This document shows positions 49,974 through 59,766 of a DNA stretch of 64,000 nucleotides, in pieces. Positions within the stretch are counted from its first letter, which is position 1. Every line of letters begins with the position of its first letter. Both the position numbers and the translations under genes were made by a program. The notes below the pieces were generated by a model. That model had not been told where the DNA came from, ran no database searches, and saw only the letters and a program-made list of their open reading frames with translations. The stretch is from G965279355 sp965279355 (GTDB lineage: Bacteria; Pseudomonadota; Alphaproteobacteria; CACIAM-22H2), in contig OZ257155.1 in NCBI GenBank assembly GCA_965279355.1, forward strand, positions 1,116,001 to 1,180,000, read 5' to 3'.

Positions 49974-50294
49974 TCAGGCGGCAGCGTCAGCCCATTCGAT
50001 ATGCGCCTTGATCGACAGCGGCGCGTCCTTGATCCAGCCATGCGGCCGCGCCTTCTCGATCATCGCCTCCAGGCCGCCGCGCCAGTCCGGATCGTCCTTC
50101 AGGCTCGGCCAGTCGAACAGTGCCCCCGCCGACACCCAGCCGCTCTTCGCGTCGTCGAAGGTCACGACCTTCGACACCGCGGCCTTGATGTTGCCCAGCG
50201 ATTGAATCGGCGCGGCGACGATAACCTTGAACTTCTTGAAGTCCTTCGGGTCCTGAATGGTGATCCCATACTGGCTGTCGACATGAATGATCAT
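49974..50294 (-). CDS. Conserved small protein of unknown function
   Basis: The 106-residue protein starts MIIHVDSQYGITIQDPKDFK and includes FKVIVAAPIQSLGNIKAAVS, SGWVSAGALFDWPSLKDDPD and LEAMIEKARPHGWIKDAPLS. It has no signal peptide or membrane helix and no cysteine. I do not recognise a named domain. It is read leftward eight bases before the RsmC-like gene and probably belongs to the same unit as the two RNA-modifying enzymes. Confidence 0.7.
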   Translation of the reverse strand: MIIHVDSQYGITIQDPKDFKKFKVIVAAPIQSLGNIKAAVSKVVTFDDAKSGWVSAGALFDWPSLKDDPDWRGGLEAMIEKARPHGWIKDAPLSIKAHIEWADAAA

Positions 50295-50341
50295 CGGCGC
50301 TTGATCCCTTGCGCGTGTTTCGGAAAAAGAGTGAGCGGAAC

Positions 50342-51673
50342 TTAGGGCCGGAACTGGCTCTGGAAACCCTGCCAGCAGGCATCGTAGTCGCTTTGCAGGG
50401 CCTTGGTCTCCATCGCGAACCGGGTCGGCCGGCAGACCAGCCGCGTCTCGAACATGAACGCCAGCGTATCGGCCAGCTTGTGCGGCGCCAGATCGGCGGC
50501 ACTGGCCTTTTCGAAGGTCGCGGCATCGGGGCCGTGGCCGCTCATGCAGTTGTGCAGGCTGCCGCCGCCGGGAACAAAGCCCTCAGCCTTGGCGTCGTAG
50601 ACGCCGTGAATGAGGCCCATGTACTCGTTCATGAAGTTGCGGTGGAACCACGGCGGCCGGAACGTATTCTCCGCCACCATCCAGCGCGGCGGGAAGATGA
50701 CGAAATCGACATTCGCCGTCCCAGGCACTTCCGAGGGCGAAGTCAGCACCGTGTTGATCGACGGATCGGGATGATCGTAGCTGATGGTGCCGATCGCATT
50801 GAACCGCGCAAGATCGTAACGGTACGGCGTGTAGTCGCCGTGCCACGCCACCACATCGAGCGGCGAGTGATCGAACGTCGCGGCCCAGAGATGCCCCTCG
50901 AACTTGGCGACCACCTCGACCCTGGCGATGCGGTCTTCGTATGCGGCAACCGGCGTCTGAAAATCGCGGGCATTGGCCAAGCCGTTGGCGCCGATCGGCC
51001 CCAACTCGGGCAGCCGGAGCAGCGCGCCATAGTTTTCACAGATATAGCCGCGCGCTTCCTTGTCCAGCAGCTCGACCCGGAATTTCACGCCGCGCGGGAT
51101 CACCGCAATCGTGCCCGGCGGCGCGTCAATCTTCCCGAACTCCGTGAAAAGCAACAGGCGGCCGAGCTGGGGAACGATAAGGAATTCGCCGTCGGCGCTG
51201 TAGAAGTAGCGGTCCGTCATCGACTTGTTGGCGACGTAGATGTGAATGCCGATACCCGAACGCGCATGCACATCGCCGCAGCCGGCCACGGTGATCAGCC
51301 CGTCGATGAAATCCGTCGGCGCGCTGGGGATCGGCAGGGCGTCCCAGCGCAGACGGTTCGGCGGAGCCTCCACTTCATTAAAGGGTCCGCTGCGCAGCAG
51401 GCGGTCGTCGATGCGCCGGAACGGGCCATGCATGGCCGCCGGCCGGATGCGGTAAAGCCAGCTCCGGCGGTTCTCGCTGCGCGGCGCAGTGAAGGCCGTG
51501 CCGCTGAGCTGCTCGGCATAAAGGCCGCGCGGTGCCCGTTGCGGTGAGTTCTGCCCCTCGGGCAGCGTGCCGGGAACGGCCTCGCTCACATGCTCGTTCC
51601 CGAAGCCGGGAAGATAGGTGAGCGCGACATCCGCGGCGCGGGCGCCGGAGGCGGGTTTTGTGTGAACGGTCAT
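50342..51673 (-). CDS. hmgA: Homogentisate 1,2-dioxygenase
   Basis: The 443-residue enzyme opens the ring of homogentisate to maleylacetoacetate in tyrosine and phenylalanine breakdown. YLPGFGNEHVSEAVPGTLPE at the N-terminus is diagnostic. The Fe(II) site is visible as His and Glu in WFHRNFMNEYMGLIHG and His in LHNCMSGHGPDAATFEKA. I chose the ATG at 51673 (MTVHTKPASGARAADV), since the codons upstream do not match the family. Maleylacetoacetate isomerase and fumarylacetoacetase are not adjacent. It is one of three ring-cleavage dioxygenases in the window. Confidence 0.95.
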   Translation of the reverse strand: MTVHTKPASGARAADVALTYLPGFGNEHVSEAVPGTLPEGQNSPQRAPRGLYAEQLSGTAFTAPRSENRRSWLYRIRPAAMHGPFRRIDDRLLRSGPFNEVEAPPNRLRWDALPIPSAPTDFIDGLITVAGCGDVHARSGIGIHIYVANKSMTDRYFYSADGEFLIVPQLGRLLLFTEFGKIDAPPGTIAVIPRGVKFRVELLDKEARGYICENYGALLRLPELGPIGANGLANARDFQTPVAAYEDRIARVEVVAKFEGHLWAATFDHSPLDVVAWHGDYTPYRYDLARFNAIGTISYDHPDPSINTVLTSPSEVPGTANVDFVIFPPRWMVAENTFRPPWFHRNFMNEYMGLIHGVYDAKAEGFVPGGGSLHNCMSGHGPDAATFEKASAADLAPHKLADTLAFMFETRLVCRPTRFAMETKALQSDYDACWQGFQSQFRP

Positions 51674-51751
51674 GGTGCAATTATCGGCGCGAATGAGCCG
51701 CTTCGCAATGGCGCCGCACACAGTGCCGGGAGAGGGCGTATCTCGCTCAGG

Positions 51752-53014
51752 TCAGAAAAAATACTTCCACAACAGAAGCAGATTCAATCCGACGACGATG
51801 GCGGCGCCGACCACGGCAATGGTCGTGACGATGCCGTTGCTGACATAGTCGCCAAGCACCCGGCGCCGCGACAGCAGCACCAGCGCGATCATCGGCACCG
51901 GCACCGCGAGGCTGAGGACGACCTGGCTCATCACCAGAGCCTCAGTGGCGTTGATGCCGTAGCCGACGATGACGAAGGCCGGCAGCATCGTTACCAGCCG
52001 CCGCAGCCAGAGCGGAATGCGGAAGTTGATGAAACCCTGCATGATGATCTGGCCGGCCATCGTGCCGACCACCGAGCTCGACAGGCCCGACGCCATGAGC
52101 GCTGTGAGGAACACCCAGGCGGCGCCGGCGCCCAGCAGCGGGATCAGCGTGGCATAGGCGGTCTCGATATCCGCGACCTCCTGATGACCGCTCTGATAAA
52201 AGACGGACGCGGCCATGGCGACCATCGCCAGATTCACAAACCCCGCGAAACCAAGCGCCAGCACGACTTCGCGATTGGAAAAGCTCAGCAGCCGGCGACG
52301 CTCGGCATCGCTGCGGGGCACAATACGGTCCTGCGTCAGGCTGGAATGCAGATAGATGGCATGCGGCATCACGGTCGCGCCGACGATGCCCACCGCCAGA
52401 AGGACCGCGCCGGTATCGGCCAGCTTCGGGGTCGCCATGCTCGACGCGACCAGCAGCCAGTCGGGCGGCGCGATAACGATCTCGATCAGATAGCAGGCGC
52501 CGATGATACCGACGAAACTGGCGATGATCAGTTCGATCGGCCTGAAGCCGCGTGTCTGCAACAGCAGGATGCCGTAGGTGATGACTGCCGTGACGCCCAT
52601 GCCGGTGAGCAGCGGCAGATTGAACAGCAGGGCCAGGGCAATGGCACCGCCGAGAAACTCGGCAAGATCGGTTGCCATCGCGGCGATCTCGCTGATCACC
52701 CACATGACCCAGACAATGGGACGCGGGAAATGATCGCGGCTGAGCTCCGCGAGGTTCCGGCCGGTGACGATGCCGAGCTTGGCCGACATCGCCTGGAACA
52801 GCATCGCGATCAGGTTGGCGACCAGCACCACCCACAGAAGGTCGTAGTTGTACTGGGCTCCGGCCGAGATGTTGGTCGCGAAATTGCCGGGGTCCATGTA
52901 AGCGATGGACGCGACGATGCCTGGACCGGCGAACGGCAGGAATGTCCGCCAGCGATTGCGCTCGCCGGCCAGGGCATCGTAACCGGCAAGCACGGTCCGG
53001 TCGGTCATGGTCAT
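51752..53014 (-). CDS. mntH: Nramp-family divalent metal transporter (MntH)
   Basis: The 420-residue protein has 11 or so membrane helices and the Nramp signatures: the metal-binding DPGN in IAYMDPGNFATNISAGAQY, the MPH motif in ATVMPHAIYLHSSL, and the fourth-fifth helix WVMWVISEIAAMATDLAEFL. It imports Mn(II) and Fe(II) with protons. ATGs stand at 53014 and 53008; a longer frame up to 53713 runs into the gentisate dioxygenase gene on the other strand and is not real. No Mur or MntR box is obvious in the 183 bases before the start. Iron or manganese supply would suit the neighbouring non-heme iron dioxygenases. Confidence 0.93.
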   Translation of the reverse strand: MTMTDRTVLAGYDALAGERNRWRTFLPFAGPGIVASIAYMDPGNFATNISAGAQYNYDLLWVVLVANLIAMLFQAMSAKLGIVTGRNLAELSRDHFPRPIVWVMWVISEIAAMATDLAEFLGGAIALALLFNLPLLTGMGVTAVITYGILLLQTRGFRPIELIIASFVGIIGACYLIEIVIAPPDWLLVASSMATPKLADTGAVLLAVGIVGATVMPHAIYLHSSLTQDRIVPRSDAERRRLLSFSNREVVLALGFAGFVNLAMVAMAASVFYQSGHQEVADIETAYATLIPLLGAGAAWVFLTALMASGLSSSVVGTMAGQIIMQGFINFRIPLWLRRLVTMLPAFVIVGYGINATEALVMSQVVLSLAVPVPMIALVLLSRRRVLGDYVSNGIVTTIAVVGAAIVVGLNLLLLWKYFF

Positions 53015-53197
53015 GGGGCGGTCGGGCGGCACGGATACTCTCGCGAAGCAAAGCCAGGGCGGGCGAATTTCGCGCGGGTCGGCAGGAACGTCAATCCGGG
53101 GCGGCCGGCATTGTGAGCGGTCTCCTGCGTGGGCTACAATGCCCCAAACACGACACCCGGCCCCAAAAACATGGGCCGGAATTTGAGGAGACACCCC

Positions 53198-54268
53198 ATG
53201 GACGCCAGCGCAGCCCCCGGCTCGACCCACAACATCGACCCTGCCCGCCAGGAGTTCTATCAGCGCCTGCGCAAGGACAACCTGGCCCCGTTGTGGGAGG
53301 TCATGCACAGGCTGGTGCCGGCCGAACCGTCGGTGCTGACCCAGCCGGTGCTCTGGCACTACGACAGCCTCAAGCATTTCCTCAAAGAGGCCTGCGAGCT
53401 GATCACGGCGAAGGAAGCCGAGCGCCGGGTGCTGATCCTCGAGAACCCCGCTTTCCCGGGCCAGGCCAAGGCCACCCGCACCCTGTTTGCCGGCCTGCAG
53501 ACCATCCTGCCCGGTGAGATCGCCCCGCCCCACCGCCATGTCGCGGCGGCCTTGCGCTTCGTCATCGAGGGCTCCGGCGCCTACACCTCCGTCGACGGCG
53601 AGCGGACCATCATGGAGCCCGGCGACTTCGTCATCACGCCGAACTGGACGTTCCACGACCACGGCAATACCAGCAGCCAGCCCATGGTGTGGCTCGATGG
53701 CCTGGACATGCATGTCGTCAACGAGTTCGAGGCGATGTTCCGCGAGAACGCCGAGAACATGGAAGAGGCCAGCGCAACGGACCGCCCGGATGGCGATTCA
53801 GTCGCCCGCTACGGCGCCAACATGCTGCCGGTCGACGACGACCATACGCGCATGACCTCGCCGATCTTCAACTACCCCTACACCCGCACCCGCGAGGCGC
53901 TGGAGAAGATGAAGAAGCGCGAGAAGTGGAACGACTGGCACGGGCTGCAGATGAAATACATCAACCCGCGCAACGGCGATTACGCGATCCCGACCATCGC
54001 CACGTTCATGCAGATGTTCCCCAAGGGCTTCAAGACCAAGCCCTATCGCTCGACCGCCAGCACCGTGTTCGTTTGCGTCGAAGGCAAGGGCAAGACGGTG
54101 ATGGGCGACAAGACCTTCAACTGGGGGCCGCGCGACATCTTCGTCATCCCGAGCTGGGTCAAGCATCACCACGAGGCCTCGGAAGAGGCCGTGATGTTCA
54201 GCTATTCCGACCGCGGCGTGCAGGAGAAACTCGACTTCTTCCGCGAGCAAAAATTCCCCGCCGCCTGA
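53198..54268 (+). CDS. Gentisate 1,2-dioxygenase (bicupin)
   Basis: The 356-residue protein belongs to the gentisate/1-hydroxy-2-naphthoate/salicylate dioxygenase cupin family, which opens gentisate to maleylpyruvate using Fe(II). The N-terminal cupin has the metal ligands in LPGEIAPPHRHVAAALRFVI and NWTFHDHGN. The C-terminal cupin has TASTVFVCVEGKGKTVMGDK and IPSWVKHHHEASEEAVMFSY. NPRNGDYAIPTIATFMQMFP is typical of gentisate dioxygenases. TTGAGGAG precedes the ATG at 53198, and the upstream in-frame ATG at 53129 is less likely. A CHA-aldolase gene follows after 91 bases; no maleylpyruvate isomerase or hydrolase is seen. Confidence 0.9.
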   Translation: MDASAAPGSTHNIDPARQEFYQRLRKDNLAPLWEVMHRLVPAEPSVLTQPVLWHYDSLKHFLKEACELITAKEAERRVLILENPAFPGQAKATRTLFAGLQTILPGEIAPPHRHVAAALRFVIEGSGAYTSVDGERTIMEPGDFVITPNWTFHDHGNTSSQPMVWLDGLDMHVVNEFEAMFRENAENMEEASATDRPDGDSVARYGANMLPVDDDHTRMTSPIFNYPYTRTREALEKMKKREKWNDWHGLQMKYINPRNGDYAIPTIATFMQMFPKGFKTKPYRSTASTVFVCVEGKGKTVMGDKTFNWGPRDIFVIPSWVKHHHEASEEAVMFSYSDRGVQEKLDFFREQKFPAA

Positions 54269-54359
54269 GCTGAAAACTCGCTATTTTCCCTCCCGCCCGG
54301 TCCCGGCGCGGGCCCGTTTCTCATTGCCAATTCACCTATTGCCAATTCAGGGGTTCTCA

Positions 54360-55034
54360 ATGGCACACGTCAAACTCAACATCACCCGTCCCAAGCCCGA
54401 GCTGATCGCCCAGGTCGCCAAGTTCGGCACCGCCACGATCCATGAGGCGCAGGGCCGTCGTGGCGCGCTCGATTCCAACATCAAGCCGGTTTCCAACACG
54501 ATGGAGCTGTGCGGCCCGGCCTTCACGGTGCAGGCGTCCCCCCGCGACAACCTGATGCTGCAGATTGCGATCAGCTACGCCCAGCCCGGCGATGTCATCA
54601 TCGTCTCGACCGGTCCGTATGCGGAATCGGGCGGCTTCGGCGACGTGCTGTGCAATTCCTGCATCGCCCGCAAGATCGGCGGCCTCGTCATCGATGCCGG
54701 TGTCCGCGACGGCAAGAGCCTGACAGAGCTGGGCTTCCCGGTCTTCTCGACCGGCCTCTGCATCGAAGGCACGGTCAAGGAAACGCTGGGCTTCATCAAC
54801 CGCCCGATCGTCATCGGCGGTGAGGTGATCCGCCCGGGCGACATCATCCGCGGCGACATGGACGGCGTCGTCGTCGTCCGTCCCGAAGAGGCGCTGGCCG
54901 TCTGCGCCGCCTCGGAAGCGCGCGACAAGAACGAAGAAAAGAAGATCGCCGAACTCCGCACCGGCAAGAGCTTCATCGAGGTCCAGGGCCTCGAGGCGAT
55001 GCTCAAGGCCAAGGGCCTGACGATCGAAGAGTAA
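54360..55034 (+). CDS. ligK: 4-carboxy-4-hydroxy-2-oxoadipate aldolase / oxaloacetate decarboxylase (RraA fold, LigK-type)
   Basis: The 224-residue protein has the RraA fold and the class II aldolase motif of LigK, HMG/CHA aldolases: GGLVIDAGVRDGKSLTELGF with the substrate-binding Arg and metal-binding Asp. FGTATIHEAQGRRGAL and GDVLCNSCIARKIGGL are also diagnostic. LigK splits 4-carboxy-4-hydroxy-2-oxoadipate to pyruvate and oxaloacetate, the last step of protocatechuate 4,5-cleavage. It would complete the LigAB-LigI pathway, though it lies 29 kb away beside gentisate dioxygenase. CAGGGG precedes the ATG at 54360. RraA-like regulators share the fold but usually lack the full aldolase motif. 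Confidence 0.85.
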   Translation: MAHVKLNITRPKPELIAQVAKFGTATIHEAQGRRGALDSNIKPVSNTMELCGPAFTVQASPRDNLMLQIAISYAQPGDVIIVSTGPYAESGGFGDVLCNSCIARKIGGLVIDAGVRDGKSLTELGFPVFSTGLCIEGTVKETLGFINRPIVIGGEVIRPGDIIRGDMDGVVVVRPEEALAVCAASEARDKNEEKKIAELRTGKSFIEVQGLEAMLKAKGLTIEE

Positions 55035-55037
55035 GCG

Positions 55038-55625
55038 TCAGGCGGCGATCAGCAGCCCGACGCCGATCACGGCAACAGCGAGACCGGCCGCGCGCACCGC
55101 GCGTGCGCCGATCCGCTGGGTGGCCATCCAGGCCCCCGCAATCCCCATGAGATGCAGCAGCGCCGTCGCGGCCACGAAGCCCGCCGTGTAAGCCAGCGGC
55201 GACGATGCCTCGACAAACTCCGTTCCGTGCGCGTGTCCATGGAACAGTGCGAAGAATCCGACCACAGCGGCGGCAGCACCCCACTGCATACGCAGGCTGA
55301 GCGCGACCAGCAGCCCCATCAGCACCACCGATCCGACGATCCCAAGCTCGACCGCCGGCAGGGCAACGCCCGTCATGCCGAGCGCACCGCCAACCACCAT
55401 CATCGCGACGAAGGCCGATGGCACGGCCCAGACCGCGCGGCCGCCAAGCTGCGCCGCCCAGACGCCGACCGCGATCATCGCCAGAAGGTGATCAAGCCCG
55501 CCGAACGGATGCGCGAAGCCGGCGGCGGCACCCGCCCCCGCCTCACCCAGCGTATGCGCCTCAGCCGGCGCAACGGCAGCCGCCACAAGTCCCCCAACGA
55601 TCCAGGCCAAATTCCGCATGATCAT
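55038..55625 (-). CDS. HupE/UreJ-family membrane protein (urease-linked nickel permease)
   Basis: The 195-residue protein has a signal or first helix (LAWIVGGLVAAAVAPAEAHT) and about six membrane helices. The diagnostic His/Asp motif HPFGGLDHLLAM and a later FHGHAHGTEF are visible; these residues carry nickel in HupE/UreJ. It is the last gene of the urt-ure operon: the ureG stop overlaps its start by four bases (55622-55625). It probably supplies nickel to urease. The stop lies four bases from the convergent LigK-type gene. Confidence 0.9.
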   Translation of the reverse strand: MIMRNLAWIVGGLVAAAVAPAEAHTLGEAGAGAAAGFAHPFGGLDHLLAMIAVGVWAAQLGGRAVWAVPSAFVAMMVVGGALGMTGVALPAVELGIVGSVVLMGLLVALSLRMQWGAAAAVVGFFALFHGHAHGTEFVEASSPLAYTAGFVAATALLHLMGIAGAWMATQRIGARAVRAAGLAVAVIGVGLLIAA

Positions 55626-56266
55626 TCCCCTGCTGTAACCGGCGCGCGCGAGGTTTCCACGCCGCCCGTCTTGACGATGAAGTCCGCAATCTCGGTCACG
55701 CCTTTATTGTCCTTGAGATTGGTGAAGAGGAACGGCCGCTCGCCGCGCATCTTCTTCGCATCGCGATCCATCACCTCAAGGCTGGCGCCGACCATGGGCG
55801 CCAGATCGATCTTGTTGATCACCAGCAGATCCGACCGCGTGATGCCGGGCCCGCCCTTGCGCGGAATCTTGTCGCCGGCGGCCACGTCGATCACGTAGAT
55901 GCAGACATCGGCCAGTTCCGGACTGAACGTCGCGGCAAGATTGTCGCCGCCGGATTCCACAAACACGATGTCGAGATCGGGATATTTGCGCCGCATCTCC
56001 GCCACCGCCGCGAGATTGGCCGAAGCATCCTCGCGGATCGCGGTGTGCGGACAGCCGCCGGTCTCGACGCCGACGATGCGTTCGGGCATCAGCGCGCCCG
56101 AGCGCGTCAGGAACTGCGCGTCTTCCTTGGTGTAGATATCGTTGGTGACGACGGCGAGGTTGTAGCGGTCGCGCATGTGCTTGCACAGGCGATCGACCAG
56201 CGCCGTCTTGCCGGAACCGACGGGGCCGCCGATGCCGACACGCAGAGGTCCGTTGGGAGATGTCAT
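55622..56266 (-). CDS. ureG: Urease accessory GTPase UreG
   Basis: The 214-residue UreG is the SIMIBI-class GTPase that delivers nickel to urease with UreD and UreF. The P-loop is VGIGGPVGSGKTALVDRLC, the metal-binding CPH is in VETGGCPHTAIREDASAN, and IVFVESGGDNLAATFSPELA and LLVINKIDLAPMVGASL give the G-domain motifs. The ATG at 56266 overlaps the ureF stop by four bases (ATGA). An upstream ATG at 56311 would lengthen the protein into ureF. Its end overlaps the HupE/UreJ gene by four bases. Confidence 0.95.
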   Translation of the reverse strand: MTSPNGPLRVGIGGPVGSGKTALVDRLCKHMRDRYNLAVVTNDIYTKEDAQFLTRSGALMPERIVGVETGGCPHTAIREDASANLAAVAEMRRKYPDLDIVFVESGGDNLAATFSPELADVCIYVIDVAAGDKIPRKGGPGITRSDLLVINKIDLAPMVGASLEVMDRDAKKMRGERPFLFTNLKDNKGVTEIADFIVKTGGVETSRAPVTAGE

Positions 56267-56931
56267 GAGCGGAATAACCTCGTGTATTGAGTCTCGTGTT
56301 TCATCGAGCACCAGTCGACCAGCGGCGTCGCGGTACCGAGATCGTCGAGCGACGCGTCCAGCGCTGCTTCCACCGTCCGCAACACCACCGGCTCAAGCGC
56401 CGCGATGGTGCGTTGACCGTCCGTCTGCCCAAGAGGAACCAAACGAACGCCGGCGGAAACCAGATTGGCGACGAAGGACGTGAGATACGCAGACAGCGCC
56501 TGATGCAACGGGATGCCGTGCGCAGCGGCCGTCGCGCCGACAGCAACGGCGATCGGCAGCGATGTCTCATCTTTCAGGATATCGACCGGCCAGACGGTCT
56601 TGGTGATGGTGACGAACGCATCGCCCTGTGCCGTGCTCTCGAGCGCCATCTCCGCTGTCCCGCGCCACGCCACGGCGAGTTCCGCGACAGCATGCAGCGC
56701 GTCCCGGTCATCGGCCTTCGCGGCACGCCAGGCGGCGGCAAACAATGCGCCGTCGATGCTGCCGGCGCCGCGTTCGACCACCAGGGAAACCCAGCCAATC
56801 AGATCGGCCGCATTGCGCACCGATCCGTCTTCGATGGCGTATTCCAGGCCGTGGCTATAGCTGAACGCGCCGACGGGATAGGCCGGCGACAGCCAGGTCA
56901 TCAGCCGATACAGGGCGGCATCAGTGGTCAT
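56263..56931 (-). CDS. ureF: Urease accessory protein UreF
   Basis: The 222-residue protein is UreF, a helical scaffold that links UreD-urease with UreG during nickel insertion. RLMTWLSPAYPVGAFSYSHG is diagnostic, followed by WVSLVVERGAGSIDGALFAA and PLHQALSAYLTSFVANLVSA. The ATG at 56931 overlaps the end of ureE by 11 bases, and the stop overlaps ureG by four, so the genes are translationally coupled. A longer frame to 57075 reads through ureE and is not used. Confidence 0.93.
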   Translation of the reverse strand: MTTDAALYRLMTWLSPAYPVGAFSYSHGLEYAIEDGSVRNAADLIGWVSLVVERGAGSIDGALFAAAWRAAKADDRDALHAVAELAVAWRGTAEMALESTAQGDAFVTITKTVWPVDILKDETSLPIAVAVGATAAAHGIPLHQALSAYLTSFVANLVSAGVRLVPLGQTDGQRTIAALEPVVLRTVEAALDASLDDLGTATPLVDWCSMKHETQYTRLFRS

Positions 56932-57406
56932 GGTGGTGATGACCCTCCGCGCCGTGGCTGTGCCCATGCGCCCCGAGATTTTCGTATGCGCCGCCTTCGG
57001 GACGAAACGGCGAACGCACCCGGCGCACCGTGGCGCCGAGACCGACCAGCATATCCACCATGACATGATCGTCACGAATCAGGATGCAGTCGTCGCGCAG
57101 CTCCGCCGGGAAATGGCGGTTGCCGATATGCCAGGCGATACGCGCCAGCTGACCGGGACCCGCCTTGATCTCCACCAGGTCCTCGACCGCCGCGCGGACG
57201 ACGACATAGCCGCCCTCCTCCAGGATCAGCGCGTCGCCGTCGCCGAGATAGGCCGCCTCACCCAGATCGATCAGCACGTCCTCGCCGCGATCCGTGGCAA
57301 TGCGCATCCGCCTGATATGCCGGTCGTCCGCCGCCAGCGTCACGGTGCCGCGCGACCGCTCATCCGGCCACTGCCCCTGCGGAACAATGCGGTGGGCGTG
57401 CAGCAT
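56921..57406 (-). CDS. ureE: Urease accessory metallochaperone UreE
   Basis: The 161-residue UreE brings Ni(II) to the urease activation complex. The N-terminal half starts MLHAHRIVPQGQWPDERSRG. The second domain has LIDLGEAAYLGDGDALILEE and IAWHIGNRHFPAELRD, which contains the conserved interface His. The C-terminus is His-rich (GHSHGAEGHHHHDH) as in nickel-storing UreE forms. The ATG at 57406 lies two bases after the ureC stop. It overlaps ureF by 11 bases. Confidence 0.95.
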   Translation of the reverse strand: MLHAHRIVPQGQWPDERSRGTVTLAADDRHIRRMRIATDRGEDVLIDLGEAAYLGDGDALILEEGGYVVVRAAVEDLVEIKAGPGQLARIAWHIGNRHFPAELRDDCILIRDDHVMVDMLVGLGATVRRVRSPFRPEGGAYENLGAHGHSHGAEGHHHHDH

Positions 57407-57408
57407 GA

Positions 57409-59121
<1,713 letters not shown>

Positions 59122-59123
59122 GA

Positions 59124-59435
59124 TCAGTCTCCCAGCTTTCCGCTGATCTTCGCGTTGAACCCGAACACCGTGCGGTCGCCAGCATAGGCGACAAGCTGGA
59201 CCTTGCGGGTCTGCCCGGGTTCGAACCGCACGGCTGTGCCGGCGGCGATGTCGAGGCGAAAGCCGCGCGCCTTCGCGCGGTCGAATTTCAGGGCCTCGTT
59301 CGTCTCAAAGAAATGATAGTGCGAGCCGACCTGGATCGGACGGTCGCCGCTATTGGCGACTTCCACGATTACCGTCGGACGGCCGGCATTCAGTTCGATG
59401 TCGCCGTCGCGCGGAATGATTTCACCTGGAATCAT
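59124..59435 (-). CDS. ureB: Urease beta subunit
   Basis: The 103-residue UreB is the separate beta chain of a three-chain (ureABC) urease. MIPGEIIPRDGDIELNAGRP is the family start, and I chose the ATG at 59435 for that reason, with GAGGGG upstream. IQVGSHYHFFETNEALKFDR and the C-terminal RTVFGFNAKISGKL follow as expected. It begins seven bases after the ureA stop and ends two bases before ureC. Confidence 0.97.
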   Translation of the reverse strand: MIPGEIIPRDGDIELNAGRPTVIVEVANSGDRPIQVGSHYHFFETNEALKFDRAKARGFRLDIAAGTAVRFEPGQTRKVQLVAYAGDRTVFGFNAKISGKLGD

Positions 59436-59442
59436 GGGCCCC

Positions 59443-59745
59443 TCAGCGGATCGGATCATGGACGGTCACCAGCTTGGTGCCGTCGGGGAACGTGGCCTCT
59501 ACCTGGATGTCGGCGATCATTTCGGCGACGCCTTCCATCACCTGACTCCGCTTCAGCACGGTCGCCCCGTCGCGCATCAGCTCGGCAACGGTACGCCCGT
59601 CGCGGGCGCCTTCGACCACGTAATCGGTGATCAAGGCGATCGCTTCCGGATGATTGAGCTTCACGCCGCGCTCGAGCCGGCGCCGCGCCACCACGGCGGC
59701 CATGGCCACCAGCAGTTTGTCTTTTTCCCGTGGAGTGAGATGCAC
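59443..59745 (-). CDS. ureA: Urease gamma subunit
   Basis: The 100-residue UreA is the gamma chain of urease: MHLTPREKDKLLVAMAAVVA, RRLERGVKLNHPEAIALITD and VAEMIADIQVEATFPDGTKL are near invariant in the family. It lies between ureD (21-base gap) and ureB on the minus strand. Separate gamma and beta chains are the usual bacterial arrangement. Confidence 0.98.
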   Translation of the reverse strand: MHLTPREKDKLLVAMAAVVARRRLERGVKLNHPEAIALITDYVVEGARDGRTVAELMRDGATVLKRSQVMEGVAEMIADIQVEATFPDGTKLVTVHDPIR

Positions 59746-59766
59746 GCCCGACCCCTCTTCTCTTTC

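Noticed and set aside
51590..53116. Long plus-strand frame opposite mntH, rich in Asp, His, Gln and Arg
   Set aside because: Looks low-complexity and soluble only because it mirrors the hydrophobic helices of MntH.
51752..53713. Extended 653-codon form of the Nramp gene
   Set aside because: The extra N-terminal part lies opposite the gentisate dioxygenase gene and has no similarity to Nramp; the family start fits 53014 or 53008.
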